Origin: DATAXI01 sp036266845 | Lineage (GTDB): Bacteria; Verrucomicrobiota; Verrucomicrobiia; Chthoniobacterales; Chthoniobacteraceae | NCBI GenBank assembly: GCA_036266845.1 | Contig: DATAXI010000087.1 | Coordinates: forward strand, 1-30,204 | DNA: 30,204 bases | Direction of reading: 5' to 3' | In this document: one piece after another, positions 1-7,859 of the stretch | Layout: every line of letters begins with the position of its first letter | Position numbering within the stretch: position 1 is the first letter of the stretch | Program-made: the position numbers and the translations under genes | The notes under the pieces: generated by a model | What the model was told of the DNA's origin: nothing | What the model saw: only the letters and a program-made list of their open reading frames with translations | Databases searched by the model: none

Positions 1-1264
1 CCAGCTCAACACCTTCAACGATGTCTCCGAAGAGCTGCCCGCGCTCAATTACGACATCACCCGCCACGCCGTCACCGAGGGCTCGAATCTTTTCTACAAC
101 GGCGAGTTCTCCGCCGGCCGTTACCGCCTCGCCTTTGCCCAGCCCGATGCGCCATTCCAGGATTATCACTACGACCGCGTCGATACCTACCACGAGCTCA
201 TTTACCCGATGGAGTTCTGGAAGTTCCTCTCCTTCGTCCCGCGCCTGGGCTTCCGCGGCGATTACTATACCAATCAGGGCGCCTTCAACACGGAGGTCAA
301 GGATACCACGGTCGAAAACCTGTTGCCCAACAACACGCTGGTGCCGAGCGTTGTCGAAACCACCAGCACGCGCCTCATTACCCACGGCGCCCTGTTCCGC
401 GGCGTCGTGGATGGCGGCTTCGAGTCTTCCTTCAAAGTCTCGCGCGAGTATCCCAGCGTGCAGTCGCGCCTGCTCGGGCTGGATGATCTGCGGCACGTCA
501 TCCAGCCGTATGTCGATCTCTCCCTGGCCGCCACCAGCGCGGACCCGAGCAAGATTCTGCAGATCGACCGCTACCAGCCCTCCACGCAATTGCCGATGTT
601 CGATTTCCCGCAATTCACGGGCATCGATACCATCAGCAACTGGGCTGTCATGCAGATCGGCGTTCGCAACCGCCTCGAGACCAAACGCGATAACCGCACC
701 TTCGGCTGGTTCTTCTGGAGCACCTCCGTCAATGTCAACTTCAAGGAGCCCACCTTTGCGACCGGCAGCTTCCATCAGGGCCTTCTCTCGAACCTTTACA
801 ACCGGGTCAACTTCCAGCCCGTGCCGTGGATCCTTTTCAGCACCAATACTCAGACGCCGCTCAACGCCCACGGCTTCAACCAGGTGATCAGCAATGTGAC
901 CTACATGCCGTCGCAGGATTGGCAGTTCACCGTCGGCAACGAGTACCTCAACCACAACCCGTTCTTCGAGAATGGCAATCTTTTCGATGTCGGCCTCTAT
1001 TGCCGCATCAACGATAACTGGTCCATTTCCTCGCGCGACGAGTATGAGTTCACCAACAGCACGCTCGAGAACCAGGTTTATCAGATTCACCGCGATATGA
1101 GCAGTTGGGTTGCCTCTTTGGGCATCCAGGTGGAAAACAATGGCCCGGGCTCCAATCCGCGCATGCTCTACGCGCTCCTTTTCACGATGACGCTCAAGGA
1201 TATCCCTTCGGCGACCCTGCCCTTTAACTTCGATCCCGGCAGTATCGACAGCAAGAGCCCGTAG
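1..1264 (+). CDS. lptD: LPS-assembly outer-membrane protein LptD, C-terminal part (5' end outside window)
   Basis: The frame is already open at base 2 and runs to TAG at 1262-1264, so only the last ~420 residues are present. The visible part reads like the C-terminal beta-barrel of LptD, which with LptE inserts lipopolysaccharide into the outer leaflet of the outer membrane. Family-like features are alternating aromatic/polar strands, the stretch ELIYPMEFWKFLSFVPRLG (LptD-type 'YP...PR.G.R..YY'), LRHVIQPYVDLS (LptD 'LRH.i.P.v.y') and GVRNRLETKR. The start at 209 is only an internal Met, because homologous residues continue upstream to the window edge. waaA further right in the window fits an LPS-making cell. 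LptD barrels diverge strongly, so a related barrel protein of the same superfamily cannot be excluded. Confidence 0.75.
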   Translation, partial: QLNTFNDVSEELPALNYDITRHAVTEGSNLFYNGEFSAGRYRLAFAQPDAPFQDYHYDRVDTYHELIYPMEFWKFLSFVPRLGFRGDYYTNQGAFNTEVKDTTVENLLPNNTLVPSVVETTSTRLITHGALFRGVVDGGFESSFKVSREYPSVQSRLLGLDDLRHVIQPYVDLSLAATSADPSKILQIDRYQPSTQLPMFDFPQFTGIDTISNWAVMQIGVRNRLETKRDNRTFGWFFWSTSVNVNFKEPTFATGSFHQGLLSNLYNRVNFQPVPWILFSTNTQTPLNAHGFNQVISNVTYMPSQDWQFTVGNEYLNHNPFFENGNLFDVGLYCRINDNWSISSRDEYEFTNSTLENQVYQIHRDMSSWVASLGIQVENNGPGSNPRMLYALLFTMTLKDIPSATLPFNFDPGSIDSKSP

Positions 1265-1331
1265 GACTTTGACAGAACGGCCTGCCGCCCTTCACAATCC
1301 TCCGCTCCAACTCCACTCCGAAAAAATTTAC

Positions 1332-2645
1332 ATGAACCTCTGCATCATTGGCTCGGGATATGTCGGGCTCGTCTCCGGCGCGTGCTTCGCTGAAGTCGGG
1401 CATAACGTGATTTGCGTCGATAACGACCAGCGCAAGGTCGATGCCCTCACATCCGGGCGCATTCCCATTTACGAGCCCGGACTCGAGGATCTGGTGCTGC
1501 GCAACGTCGCCGCCCACCGCCTCCATTTCACCAACTCCACGGAGCAAGGCGTCGATGGCTCGGAGGTGATATTCATCGCCGTGCCCACCCCGCCGCAGCC
1601 CGATGGCAGCGTGGACCTCAGCTATATCGAGAAGGTGGCCCGTGAGATTGCCAATGTCCTCAAGAAGGACCATTACCGCGTCATCGTGGACAAGAGCACC
1701 GTGCCGGTAAAGACCGGCGAGAAAGTGGCCGATACCATCAAGCGTTACAACAAGCATGGCGCGGAGTTCGATGTGGTCAGCAACCCCGAGTTTCTCCGCG
1801 AGGGATGCGCCGTGCCCGACCTGATGAAGCCGGACCGCATCGTCATCGGCGGCAATAGCGACCGCGCCCTCGCGCTCATGAAGAAGGTGTACGAGCCCTT
1901 CAATGCCCCCATCCTCGTTACCGACATCAATTCCGCGGAACTCATCAAGCACGCCGCCAACTCCTTCCTCGCGCTCAAGATATCCTACATCAACGCCGTC
2001 TCCGCCATCTGCGAGGCCAGCGGCGCGGATGTCGAGAAAGTGGCTGACGGCATTGGAATGGATCGCCGCATCGGGCGCAATTTCCTCAACGCCGGCCTTG
2101 GCTACGGCGGCTCCTGTTTCCCGAAGGATATTGCCGCCTTCATCGCCATCAGCGATGATCTCGGCGTCCCCTTCACCCTTCTCAAGGAGGTCCAGCGCAT
2201 CAATGTCGAGCAGAAGGAGCGCTTCCTCAAGGCCATCCGCGAAGCCCTCTGGGTGCTGCGTGAGAAGCGGATCGCCGTCTGGGGCCTCACCTTTAAGCCG
2301 GATACCGACGATGTGCGCTGCTCAGTCGCCATCGACCTGGTCAACGACCTCGTCAAGGAGGGGGCGCACGTCACCGCGTACGATCCCAAGGGCATGGAAA
2401 AAGCGCGCGAGTTCAAGCTCATCCCGGAGAGCGTGGTCCTCGCCAAGAGCCCGCTGGAGGCCGTCCAGGGCGCCGAAGCTCTGATTCTTGCGACGGAGTG
2501 GAAGGATTTCGCAAACATCGACCTGGCCGAGGTGCGCGCTCAAATGCACACCCCGCTGATCTTCGACGGACGCAATCTCTTCGATCCCGGCACCATGCGG
2601 CAGCTCGGCTTCAACTACCGCGGCATCGGCCGCCGCAAAGAGTAG
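1332..2645 (+). CDS. ugd: UDP-glucose 6-dehydrogenase
   Basis: This enzyme oxidises UDP-glucose to UDP-glucuronate with two NAD+, supplying precursors for capsule, exopolysaccharide or LPS sugars in the cytoplasm. The 437-residue protein has the usual family length. It carries the N-terminal Rossmann motif GSGYVGLVSG (7-16), YEPGLEDL (47-54), NPEFLREG (151-158), the substrate lysine in SAELIKHAANS (K206), the catalytic cysteine in GYGGSCFPKD (C262), and the C-terminal UDP-binding domain with GLTFKPDTDDVR. The ATG at 1332 is chosen because it begins exactly at the beta strand preceding the glycine-rich loop; an in-frame TTG at 1269 only adds an unstructured leader. There is no clear Shine-Dalgarno. 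It lies 67 bases downstream of lptD on the same strand and could be cotranscribed with it. Confidence 0.95.
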   Translation: MNLCIIGSGYVGLVSGACFAEVGHNVICVDNDQRKVDALTSGRIPIYEPGLEDLVLRNVAAHRLHFTNSTEQGVDGSEVIFIAVPTPPQPDGSVDLSYIEKVAREIANVLKKDHYRVIVDKSTVPVKTGEKVADTIKRYNKHGAEFDVVSNPEFLREGCAVPDLMKPDRIVIGGNSDRALALMKKVYEPFNAPILVTDINSAELIKHAANSFLALKISYINAVSAICEASGADVEKVADGIGMDRRIGRNFLNAGLGYGGSCFPKDIAAFIAISDDLGVPFTLLKEVQRINVEQKERFLKAIREALWVLREKRIAVWGLTFKPDTDDVRCSVAIDLVNDLVKEGAHVTAYDPKGMEKAREFKLIPESVVLAKSPLEAVQGAEALILATEWKDFANIDLAEVRAQMHTPLIFDGRNLFDPGTMRQLGFNYRGIGRRKE

Positions 2646-2687
2646 CGGGCCCGCGCCGCGGCCTTGATTCAGTTTCGCCTTTCCTGC

Positions 2688-2703
2688 TTCCGTACAGACG
2701 GAA
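2688..2703 (+). other. Short inverted repeat between ugd and the amidotransferase-like gene
   Basis: TTCCGT (2688-2693) and ACGGAA (2698-2703) form a perfect 6-base stem with an ACAG loop, 21 bases before the start codon at 2725. No T-run follows it, so it is not a standard terminator. It may be a weak leader hairpin or chance. Confidence 0.25.
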
Positions 2704-2724
2704 ACGGGGATAGCGTGCCGGTCT

Positions 2725-3360
2725 ATGTATCGCGTGGTTTCGTGGATTCGCGAGAAGGATGAGAAGCCGTTTGCGTCGTTCTTCGCGTCGCATCCCGGCG
2801 TCGTGCTGGAGAACGCGCGGCATGGCCCTGTCGATCTGGAAAACATGGGCGGCCTGTTGCTGACGGGAGGCGCGGATATTTGCGCGGCATATTTGAATCA
2901 GCCGATTTCGCAGGAGGAGTTGGGATTGATCGAGGAGGATGCGGAGGCGGACCGGGATGGATTTGAATTTTCCGCTTTGAGAACCGCGCTGGAAAAAGGA
3001 GTGCCGATCCTCACGGTCTGCAAGGGCACGCAAGTGCTGAACGTCGCGCTTGGCGGCACGCTGCACCTGGACATCCCCGGGCACGATCTGCCGGAGATGA
3101 AATTGCACAACGTTCAGCCGTTGCGTTTTGCGCAAAATCCCACGGTGCGTTTCGACCGCGTGAACAGCTCGCATCATCAGGCTCTCAACCGGCTGGGAGA
3201 GGGATTGGAGGTGGAGGCGTGGTGCGCGGCAGACGGCGTTATCGAGCAGGTGCGGCTCACAAATTATCCCTACGCGCTGGGCGTCCAATATCACCCGGAG
3301 CGCGATTTATCCTACGAACCCTTATTTGAACAATTCCTGGGCGAGGTAGAGCGAAAATGA
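2725..3360 (+). CDS. Class I glutamine amidotransferase-like / gamma-glutamyl hydrolase (peptidase C26) family protein
   Basis: The fold is that of the class I GATase superfamily, branch C26 (PuuD-like gamma-glutamyl-GABA hydrolases and relatives), which cut gamma-glutamyl amide bonds through a Cys-His-Glu triad. In this 211-residue protein the triad is visible: the nucleophile elbow ILTVCKGTQVLN (C99), and YHPER (H190, E192). GGLLLTGGADI (42-52) is the family's oxyanion/loop region, and VNSSHHQAL (146-154) matches the conserved N-S-x-H-H-Q motif of the C26 group. The usual C-R-G after the nucleophile is C-K-G here. It is somewhat shorter than PuuD (~250), mainly at the N terminus. It is the first gene of a same-strand cluster with an ATP-grasp ligase and transglutaminases, so a role in hydrolysing a gamma-glutamyl intermediate is plausible but inferred; its exact substrate cannot be read from the sequence. 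Confidence 0.85.
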   Translation: MYRVVSWIREKDEKPFASFFASHPGVVLENARHGPVDLENMGGLLLTGGADICAAYLNQPISQEELGLIEEDAEADRDGFEFSALRTALEKGVPILTVCKGTQVLNVALGGTLHLDIPGHDLPEMKLHNVQPLRFAQNPTVRFDRVNSSHHQALNRLGEGLEVEAWCAADGVIEQVRLTNYPYALGVQYHPERDLSYEPLFEQFLGEVERK

Positions 3361-3395
3361 CCCGCCGCGCGTTTCAGTCCCGGGCGCGACTCACA

Positions 3396-3419
3396 CGACC
3401 CACGCAACGACCCACGCAA
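3396..3419 (+). repeat. Perfect 12-base tandem repeat abutting the transglutaminase start
   Basis: CGACCCACGCAA occurs twice in direct succession (3396-3407 and 3408-3419) and ends one base before the ATG at 3421. It occupies the place where a ribosome binding site would be, and no purine-rich Shine-Dalgarno is present. Replication slippage could explain it; a regulatory role is unproven. Confidence 0.7.
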
Positions 3420-3420
3420 A

Positions 3421-4260
3421 ATGCTGATCAGAATCGGATACGACATTGCCTACGAAGTATCCGCTCCAACGCCAATGTTGTTGATGTTGTATGTGCATCC
3501 GGAGCGGGTAAAGGACCTGCGCGCGCCAGAACGGCTGATTGCCCAGCCCGCGGTCGAGATTGAAAATTTCACCGATTTCTTCGGAAATCGTTGTGCCAAA
3601 ATCGTCGCCCCCCCCGGCCTCATCCGGCTTTACTACGACACGGTCATCGAGGATAGCGGCCTGCCGGAACCGGTATATCCCACCGCGTGCCAGCATCCGG
3701 TGGAGGATTTGCCCACAGAGGTGCTCCCGTTCCTGCTGGGCAGCCGGTATTGCGAGGTTGAAAAGCTGAACGAGGTGGCGTGGCAGCTCTTTGGGACCAC
3801 GCAGCCCGGCTGGCCTCGCGTGCAGGCGATTTGCGATTGGGTCCACCAGCGGATCACCTTCGGTTACGAGTTTGCCCGCGACGACCGCACGGCATGGGAG
3901 GTCTTCCACGAGCGCCGCGGCGTTTGCCGCGATTTCATGCATCTCGCGGTCGCCTTTTGCCGGTGCCTGAACATCCCGGCCCGCTATGCGACCGGTTATT
4001 TGGGCGATATCGGCGTGCCGCCGGTGCCCTCCCCCATGGACTTCAGCGCATTCTTCCAGGTTTACCTCGAGGGCCGCTGGCATCCCTTTGATGCCCGGCA
4101 CAATGAGCGCCGCATCGGGCGCGTGGCGATGGGCTATGGACGCGATGCCGTGGACGTGGCGCTGACCACCACATTTGGCAAGCATGTCCTGAGAAAATTT
4201 CAGGTCTGGACCGATGAAATCGAGCAGATGCCGCAGAGCCTGGCGGGCGAGCCCGTCTGA
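3421..4260 (+). CDS. Transglutaminase-like protein (variant lacking the canonical active-site histidine)
   Basis: The 279-residue protein has an N-terminal beta-rich 'bacterial transglutaminase' region (about 1-120) followed by a transglutaminase-like core (about 125-235). The nucleophilic cysteine is clear in RRGVCRDFMHLAVAF (C169), and the acidic residue follows in WHPFDARHNE (D224). Where transglutaminases and the paralogue at 6987-7859 have the catalytic His (HAWVEV), this protein reads DFSAFFQVYL, with Ser209 in that place. I recall that this subfamily usually has a non-His residue there, so it may use a different residue or be a non-classical hydrolase. The conserved tail RIGRVAMGYGRDAVDVALTT is typical of the subfamily. 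It follows the C26 hydrolase by 60 bases and precedes the ATP-grasp/alpha-E gene, a known genomic association. Most relatives act as peptidases or amide-transfer enzymes; the substrate is unknown. Confidence 0.9.
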   Translation: MLIRIGYDIAYEVSAPTPMLLMLYVHPERVKDLRAPERLIAQPAVEIENFTDFFGNRCAKIVAPPGLIRLYYDTVIEDSGLPEPVYPTACQHPVEDLPTEVLPFLLGSRYCEVEKLNEVAWQLFGTTQPGWPRVQAICDWVHQRITFGYEFARDDRTAWEVFHERRGVCRDFMHLAVAFCRCLNIPARYATGYLGDIGVPPVPSPMDFSAFFQVYLEGRWHPFDARHNERRIGRVAMGYGRDAVDVALTTTFGKHVLRKFQVWTDEIEQMPQSLAGEPV

Positions 4261-4283
4261 GAAGAGAAGAACCGCGCACGTGA

Positions 4284-4305
4284 ATTCGGCTTGAAGTTGC
4301 CGAAT
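4284..4305 (+). promoter_or_regulatory. 7-bp perfect hairpin around a candidate TTG start
   Basis: ATTCGGC (4284-4290) and GCCGAAT (4299-4305) are perfect inverted repeats with an 8-base loop TTGAAGTT. The most upstream possible start codon of the next gene (TTG 4291) lies in that loop. No T-run follows, so it is not a simple terminator. It argues for a downstream start (GTG 4327) and could act as a translational or mRNA-processing element. Confidence 0.4.
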
Positions 4306-4326
4306 CCTGCGAAAGACTTTGCGCCA

Positions 4327-6813
4327 GTGAGCCGAAGTCCCTCCATTCCCCCCCGGACGGCAAAAGGCCTCAGGTTTGACGTGTACGATGCCTCCGGCAA
4401 TCCGCGGCCCGGGTACGCAGGGCCGTTGCATTACCTGAAAAGCCTGCGCCGGCAGGACCTCCGCGCGCTGGATGAGCACATGGAGGCCACCCTGCGGGAG
4501 ATGGGCGTCACCTACGGCCTGCCCAATGGCGAGGAGCCCTGGATATGCGACCTGCTGCCGCATATCTTTACCGTCGAGGAGTGGGAGTTGATCACCGCCG
4601 GCATCAGCCAGCGGCTGAGGGCGTTCGAGATGTTCCTGCACGATGTCCACGGCAAGCGCCAGATCCTGCGCGATGGGGCGATTCCCGTGCCGCCGGTGCT
4701 GGGCAGCCCGCATTACGAGGCGGCCTCCACCGGCCTTGCGCTGCCGAAGAACGCTTACCTGCACTTCAGCGGCATTTGCCTCACGCGCAATGCGAACGGC
4801 GCCCTGGCGGTCAAGGAGCATCACTTCAGCCGCGCCTCCGGCATCTCTTACATGCTCCAGAACCGGCGTGCCCTGGCCAGCGTGCTGCCGGGCCTCTTTG
4901 AGGACAACGCGGTCAGCTCCCTGGCGGATATGCTTTCTCCGGTGGTCGAGGCTTTCCGCAGCCTGGCCGAGCCCGCATGGGGCGAGCCTTCCGCCGTGCT
5001 GCTCTCGCCCGGCACGCAGGATGCCCTTTACGCGGAGCACAGCTTTCTCTCCCGCCGAATGGGCCTCCCCCTGGTGCAGGGGGGCGATTTACTGGTGCTG
5101 GACGATCGCGTGTACCTCAAGACCGTCCGCGGCCTGAAGCGGGTGGATATCATTTACAATCACGTCCCGGATGCCCGGCTGGATTCGCTCGTGTTCCGGA
5201 AAGGATCGATGGAGGGCGTGCCAGGCATCGTCCAATGCCTGCGGCGCGGCACCGTGAAGCTGGTGAACGCGCTGGGCAGCCAGCTCGCGGACGATGCCAG
5301 CCTCCTGAGCATGGCGCCGCGCATCATCCGCTATTATCTGCACGAAGCGCCGATCCTCCCGACCCTCCGCACCTACTGGCTGGGCGATCTGGATCAGCAG
5401 GAGATGGTGCTCGAAGATCTGGAGGCATTCCGCATCCGTCCTATTTTCGCATCCAGCCTCTCTCGCATCACCTTCCGCTCGACGGAGGAAATCACGCGCG
5501 CCGTGCGGAAGAACCCGCGCAATTATGTGGCCCAGCCCGTCCAATGCCGCGCTGACGAGGCGGATCTGGAGCAGGATCACATCGTGTATGCCTTGCGGCG
5601 GGACGAGGGGCAGTACGAGGTTTTTCCCGGCGCTCTCACGCGTGTTTTCTCCCGCGGCATGGAGAAGCGGGCGTGGATCAGCAAGGACTCCTGGGTGCCC
5701 GCCCTCTCGCAGACGGCGGAGGCTGCGCAAACGTGGACGCGCAACGCGGTGGAAATCCATCACCCCGCCCGCGAGGTCACCAGCCGTGTGGCGGAATCCT
5801 TCTACTGGATGGGCCGTTACCTGGAGCGGGCCTATCATCAGGCCTATCTCATCCAGGCCATCGAGACGCTGGAGAGCGAGGAGCTGAACGCCGCGGAGCG
5901 CAAGCTTTACCGCCCCATGTGGAACCGCCTGCTGCCGCCGCTGGAAACCGCCGCCGGCGAGAGCCGCCGCAGCATCACCACGCGCAGGGACCGCTACCGG
6001 CTGGTGCTGCAGCAGGACCCGGGCACCGTGGTGCGCACCTTCGCGCGCGCAATGATCAATGCCGAGTCCATCCGCGAATCGCTCAGCCCGGAGGCCCTCG
6101 CCACGCTCAATCGCCTGCGCGAGCTCTTCCGCCGCACCCGGTTCCGCGAGAACCTGCCGGAGGAGGAGTGCGGGCAGATCGCGCGCCGGCTCAGCGAGAC
6201 GGTCATCGAGTCCATCCCGCAGTTCTTTGCCATTGCGGAGCGCACCGTGCTGGGCGACGATGGCTGGCGTTTTTGCGAAGCGGGCGAGCTGCTCGAGCGG
6301 GCCATCATCACCTCGCACGCCGTGCTTTCCATCAGCCGCAGCCTCGTCAGGCCTCCGCTGGCCACGGAGATTCAGCTCTCCGCATTCCTGCGCCTGCTCG
6401 GCACCCGCGATGCCTACCGGCGCGTTTACCAGATGCGCGCGGAGCCTGGCCCCATCATCGAGTTGCTCTTCAGTAATCCAGTGGGCCCGCGGTCAGTGCT
6501 CCGCTGTCTGGAGGGGTGCTACGCGCTCCTCAAAAAATCCGCCTCCCCCGGGCAGCCCGGCCCATCCGGAGCGCTCGAGGGCATCGCATTGCTCACCGGG
6601 CACATCAAGAGCATCGACTGGTACGGGCAGCTCCGCAGATCGCTTGAAGCCCCTCCGGGCGAAGAACGGAAGAATCGCCCGCTGGAAGGCATCGAGCAAT
6701 TACTCGCCCACCTGAGCGACGGCATATCCGGCGTCCACCATTTGATCTCCGACGGTTTCCTCAGCCATCAGGCCTTCATCGCGGAATCCGTGCAACCGAT
6801 GCTGCTGGGTTGA
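4327..6813 (+). CDS. Circularly permuted ATP-grasp ligase fused to an alpha-E domain
   Basis: This is a two-domain fusion of 828 residues from GTG 4327 (840 from TTG 4291). The first ~480 residues are a type 2 circularly permuted ATP-grasp (COG2308 family). Support comes from the N-terminal region ending in DLLPHIFTVEEW, the core LSPGTQDALYAEHSFLSRRM, LKRVDIIYNHVPDARLDSLVF (matching the family's 'VDviYrR.dD..LDPL.F'), KLVNALGSQLADD and APRIIRYYL. The last ~330 residues, beginning near SRVAESFYWMGRYLERAYHQ, are a helical alpha-E domain (COG2307/DUF403). ATP-grasp enzymes of this kind are predicted carboxylate-amine ligases that form amide bonds using ATP; alpha-E is an obligate partner of unknown chemistry. 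The start is uncertain: TTG 4291 sits in a hairpin loop and GTG 4327 lies closer to the conserved region. The gene is flanked on both sides by transglutaminase-like genes, so it is the presumed ligase of the cluster. Confidence 0.9.
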   Translation: MSRSPSIPPRTAKGLRFDVYDASGNPRPGYAGPLHYLKSLRRQDLRALDEHMEATLREMGVTYGLPNGEEPWICDLLPHIFTVEEWELITAGISQRLRAFEMFLHDVHGKRQILRDGAIPVPPVLGSPHYEAASTGLALPKNAYLHFSGICLTRNANGALAVKEHHFSRASGISYMLQNRRALASVLPGLFEDNAVSSLADMLSPVVEAFRSLAEPAWGEPSAVLLSPGTQDALYAEHSFLSRRMGLPLVQGGDLLVLDDRVYLKTVRGLKRVDIIYNHVPDARLDSLVFRKGSMEGVPGIVQCLRRGTVKLVNALGSQLADDASLLSMAPRIIRYYLHEAPILPTLRTYWLGDLDQQEMVLEDLEAFRIRPIFASSLSRITFRSTEEITRAVRKNPRNYVAQPVQCRADEADLEQDHIVYALRRDEGQYEVFPGALTRVFSRGMEKRAWISKDSWVPALSQTAEAAQTWTRNAVEIHHPAREVTSRVAESFYWMGRYLERAYHQAYLIQAIETLESEELNAAERKLYRPMWNRLLPPLETAAGESRRSITTRRDRYRLVLQQDPGTVVRTFARAMINAESIRESLSPEALATLNRLRELFRRTRFRENLPEEECGQIARRLSETVIESIPQFFAIAERTVLGDDGWRFCEAGELLERAIITSHAVLSISRSLVRPPLATEIQLSAFLRLLGTRDAYRRVYQMRAEPGPIIELLFSNPVGPRSVLRCLEGCYALLKKSASPGQPGPSGALEGIALLTGHIKSIDWYGQLRRSLEAPPGEERKNRPLEGIEQLLAHLSDGISGVHHLISDGFLSHQAFIAESVQPMLLG

Positions 6814-6866
6814 AATACGGGGCGGGTAAGGAAAATCGGCGACGCCGCGCTCCTGCGAGCGAGGAC

Positions 6867-6884
6867 CCGCCGGGAGGCCGGCGG
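6867..6884 (+). promoter_or_regulatory. Strong GC hairpin between the ATP-grasp and second transglutaminase genes
   Basis: CCGCCGG (6867-6873), loop GAGG, CCGGCGG (6878-6884) is a perfect 7-bp all-G/C stem in the 173-base gap before the start at 6987. No poly-T follows, so it is not a standard intrinsic terminator. It could attenuate transcription, protect a processed mRNA end, or be a small dispersed palindrome. The rest of the gap shows no convincing gene, although the downstream frame is open back to 6810. Confidence 0.45.
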
Positions 6885-6986
6885 CAGCGGAATGTTATTC
6901 GCAAACCTTGTGGATTTGGATCGCCGGATTTTCCATTTCCATCGCGCCCCCGGCATGCGACGATGAGCCCTCCGCGCCTTGCCCGA

Positions 6987-7859
6987 ATGGAGTTTAAGAT
7001 CACCCACACCACCACTTACCAATACAGCAATGCGGCTGCCGAGGCCTATGGTGAGGCGCGGTTGACTCCGCCGGATCTGCCCACGCAGGAAGTCCTCAAG
7101 CACAAGGTGGTCATCGAGCCCGCCACGCGCACCTCCACTTACGTCGATCACTTCGGCAATCGGGTCGATTTTTTCTCCCTTCCCTTCCGGCACCAGAAGC
7201 TGGTCGTCAGCAGCCAGTTGCTGGTCAAAACACGCCCGCCCGTGCTGCCGGAGGAGAGCCTCCAGGTCTTTGTCCAGGAGGCGAAACAGATATTCTCCTC
7301 CGCACTGCCGGATGTTTTTGAGTATCTCGAGCCCACCGGCATCGTGAAGACCGGCGCCACCGCCGTGCAATGGTCGCGCAAGTACCTGCGGGGCGATCTC
7401 ACGCTGCGCCAGGCGTTCACCGGGTTGAACGAGGCGATTCACGACAGCTTCGATTACATCAAGGGCGTCACGGAAAACTCCACGGAGCTGGCCATCATCT
7501 GGAAAAACCGGAAAGGCGTGTGCCAGGACTTCGTGCACATCGCGCTCAGCGTCCTGCGCACCGCCGGACTGCCGGCCCGGTACGTATGTGGATATATTGA
7601 AGCTGTGGCCCCCCATCATGAACCGGGCAAGCGCCGTCTGGTCGGCGCCTATGCCACCCATGCGTGGGTGGAGGTGCTGGTTCCCGGCATGTTATGGGTT
7701 GCGCTGGACCCCACGAATCGCCAATGGTGTAATGAACGCTACGTGGCAGTCTCTTACGGTCGTGACGCAAGCGATGCCGCACCTCTCCGCGGCACCTTTA
7801 AAGGCTCCGGCGGACAAAAACTCAGTGCAAAAGTTCTCATGACCCGACTGAACGGATGA
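6987..7859 (+). CDS. Transglutaminase-like protein with intact Cys-His-Asp triad
   Basis: This 290-residue protein has the bacterial transglutaminase N-terminal beta domain (MEFKITHTTTYQYS onwards; HFGNRVDFFSLPF at 55-67) and a transglutaminase-like core with a complete catalytic triad: KGVCQDFVHIALSV (C179), YATHAWVEVLVPG (H225) and WVALDPTNRQW (D241). The tail RYVAVSYGRDASDAAPLRGTFKG is the conserved ending of COG1305 proteins found beside alpha-E genes. The ATG at 6987 starts directly at the first beta strand; in-frame ATG 6963 is possible, and the longer reading from 6810 adds basic low-complexity residues. Its stop overlaps the next start as ATGA, so it is translationally coupled to the DUF2126 gene. 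The two are usually one fused protein, which implies they act together. Substrate and direction (hydrolysis or transfer) are unknown. Confidence 0.92.
   Translation: MEFKITHTTTYQYSNAAAEAYGEARLTPPDLPTQEVLKHKVVIEPATRTSTYVDHFGNRVDFFSLPFRHQKLVVSSQLLVKTRPPVLPEESLQVFVQEAKQIFSSALPDVFEYLEPTGIVKTGATAVQWSRKYLRGDLTLRQAFTGLNEAIHDSFDYIKGVTENSTELAIIWKNRKGVCQDFVHIALSVLRTAGLPARYVCGYIEAVAPHHEPGKRRLVGAYATHAWVEVLVPGMLWVALDPTNRQWCNERYVAVSYGRDASDAAPLRGTFKGSGGQKLSAKVLMTRLNG

Noticed and set aside
21..887. 288-codon plus-strand frame overlapping the LptD-like gene
   Set aside because: Ser/Arg/Pro-rich translation typical of an off-frame reading of GC-rich coding DNA; the LptD frame is open through the same bases with barrel-like sequence.
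3391..5040. 549-codon minus-strand frame opposite the first transglutaminase and ATP-grasp genes
   Set aside because: Composition (His/Arg/Gly/Ala-rich, no recognisable motifs) is that of antisense to GC-rich codons; the plus-strand genes have clear families.
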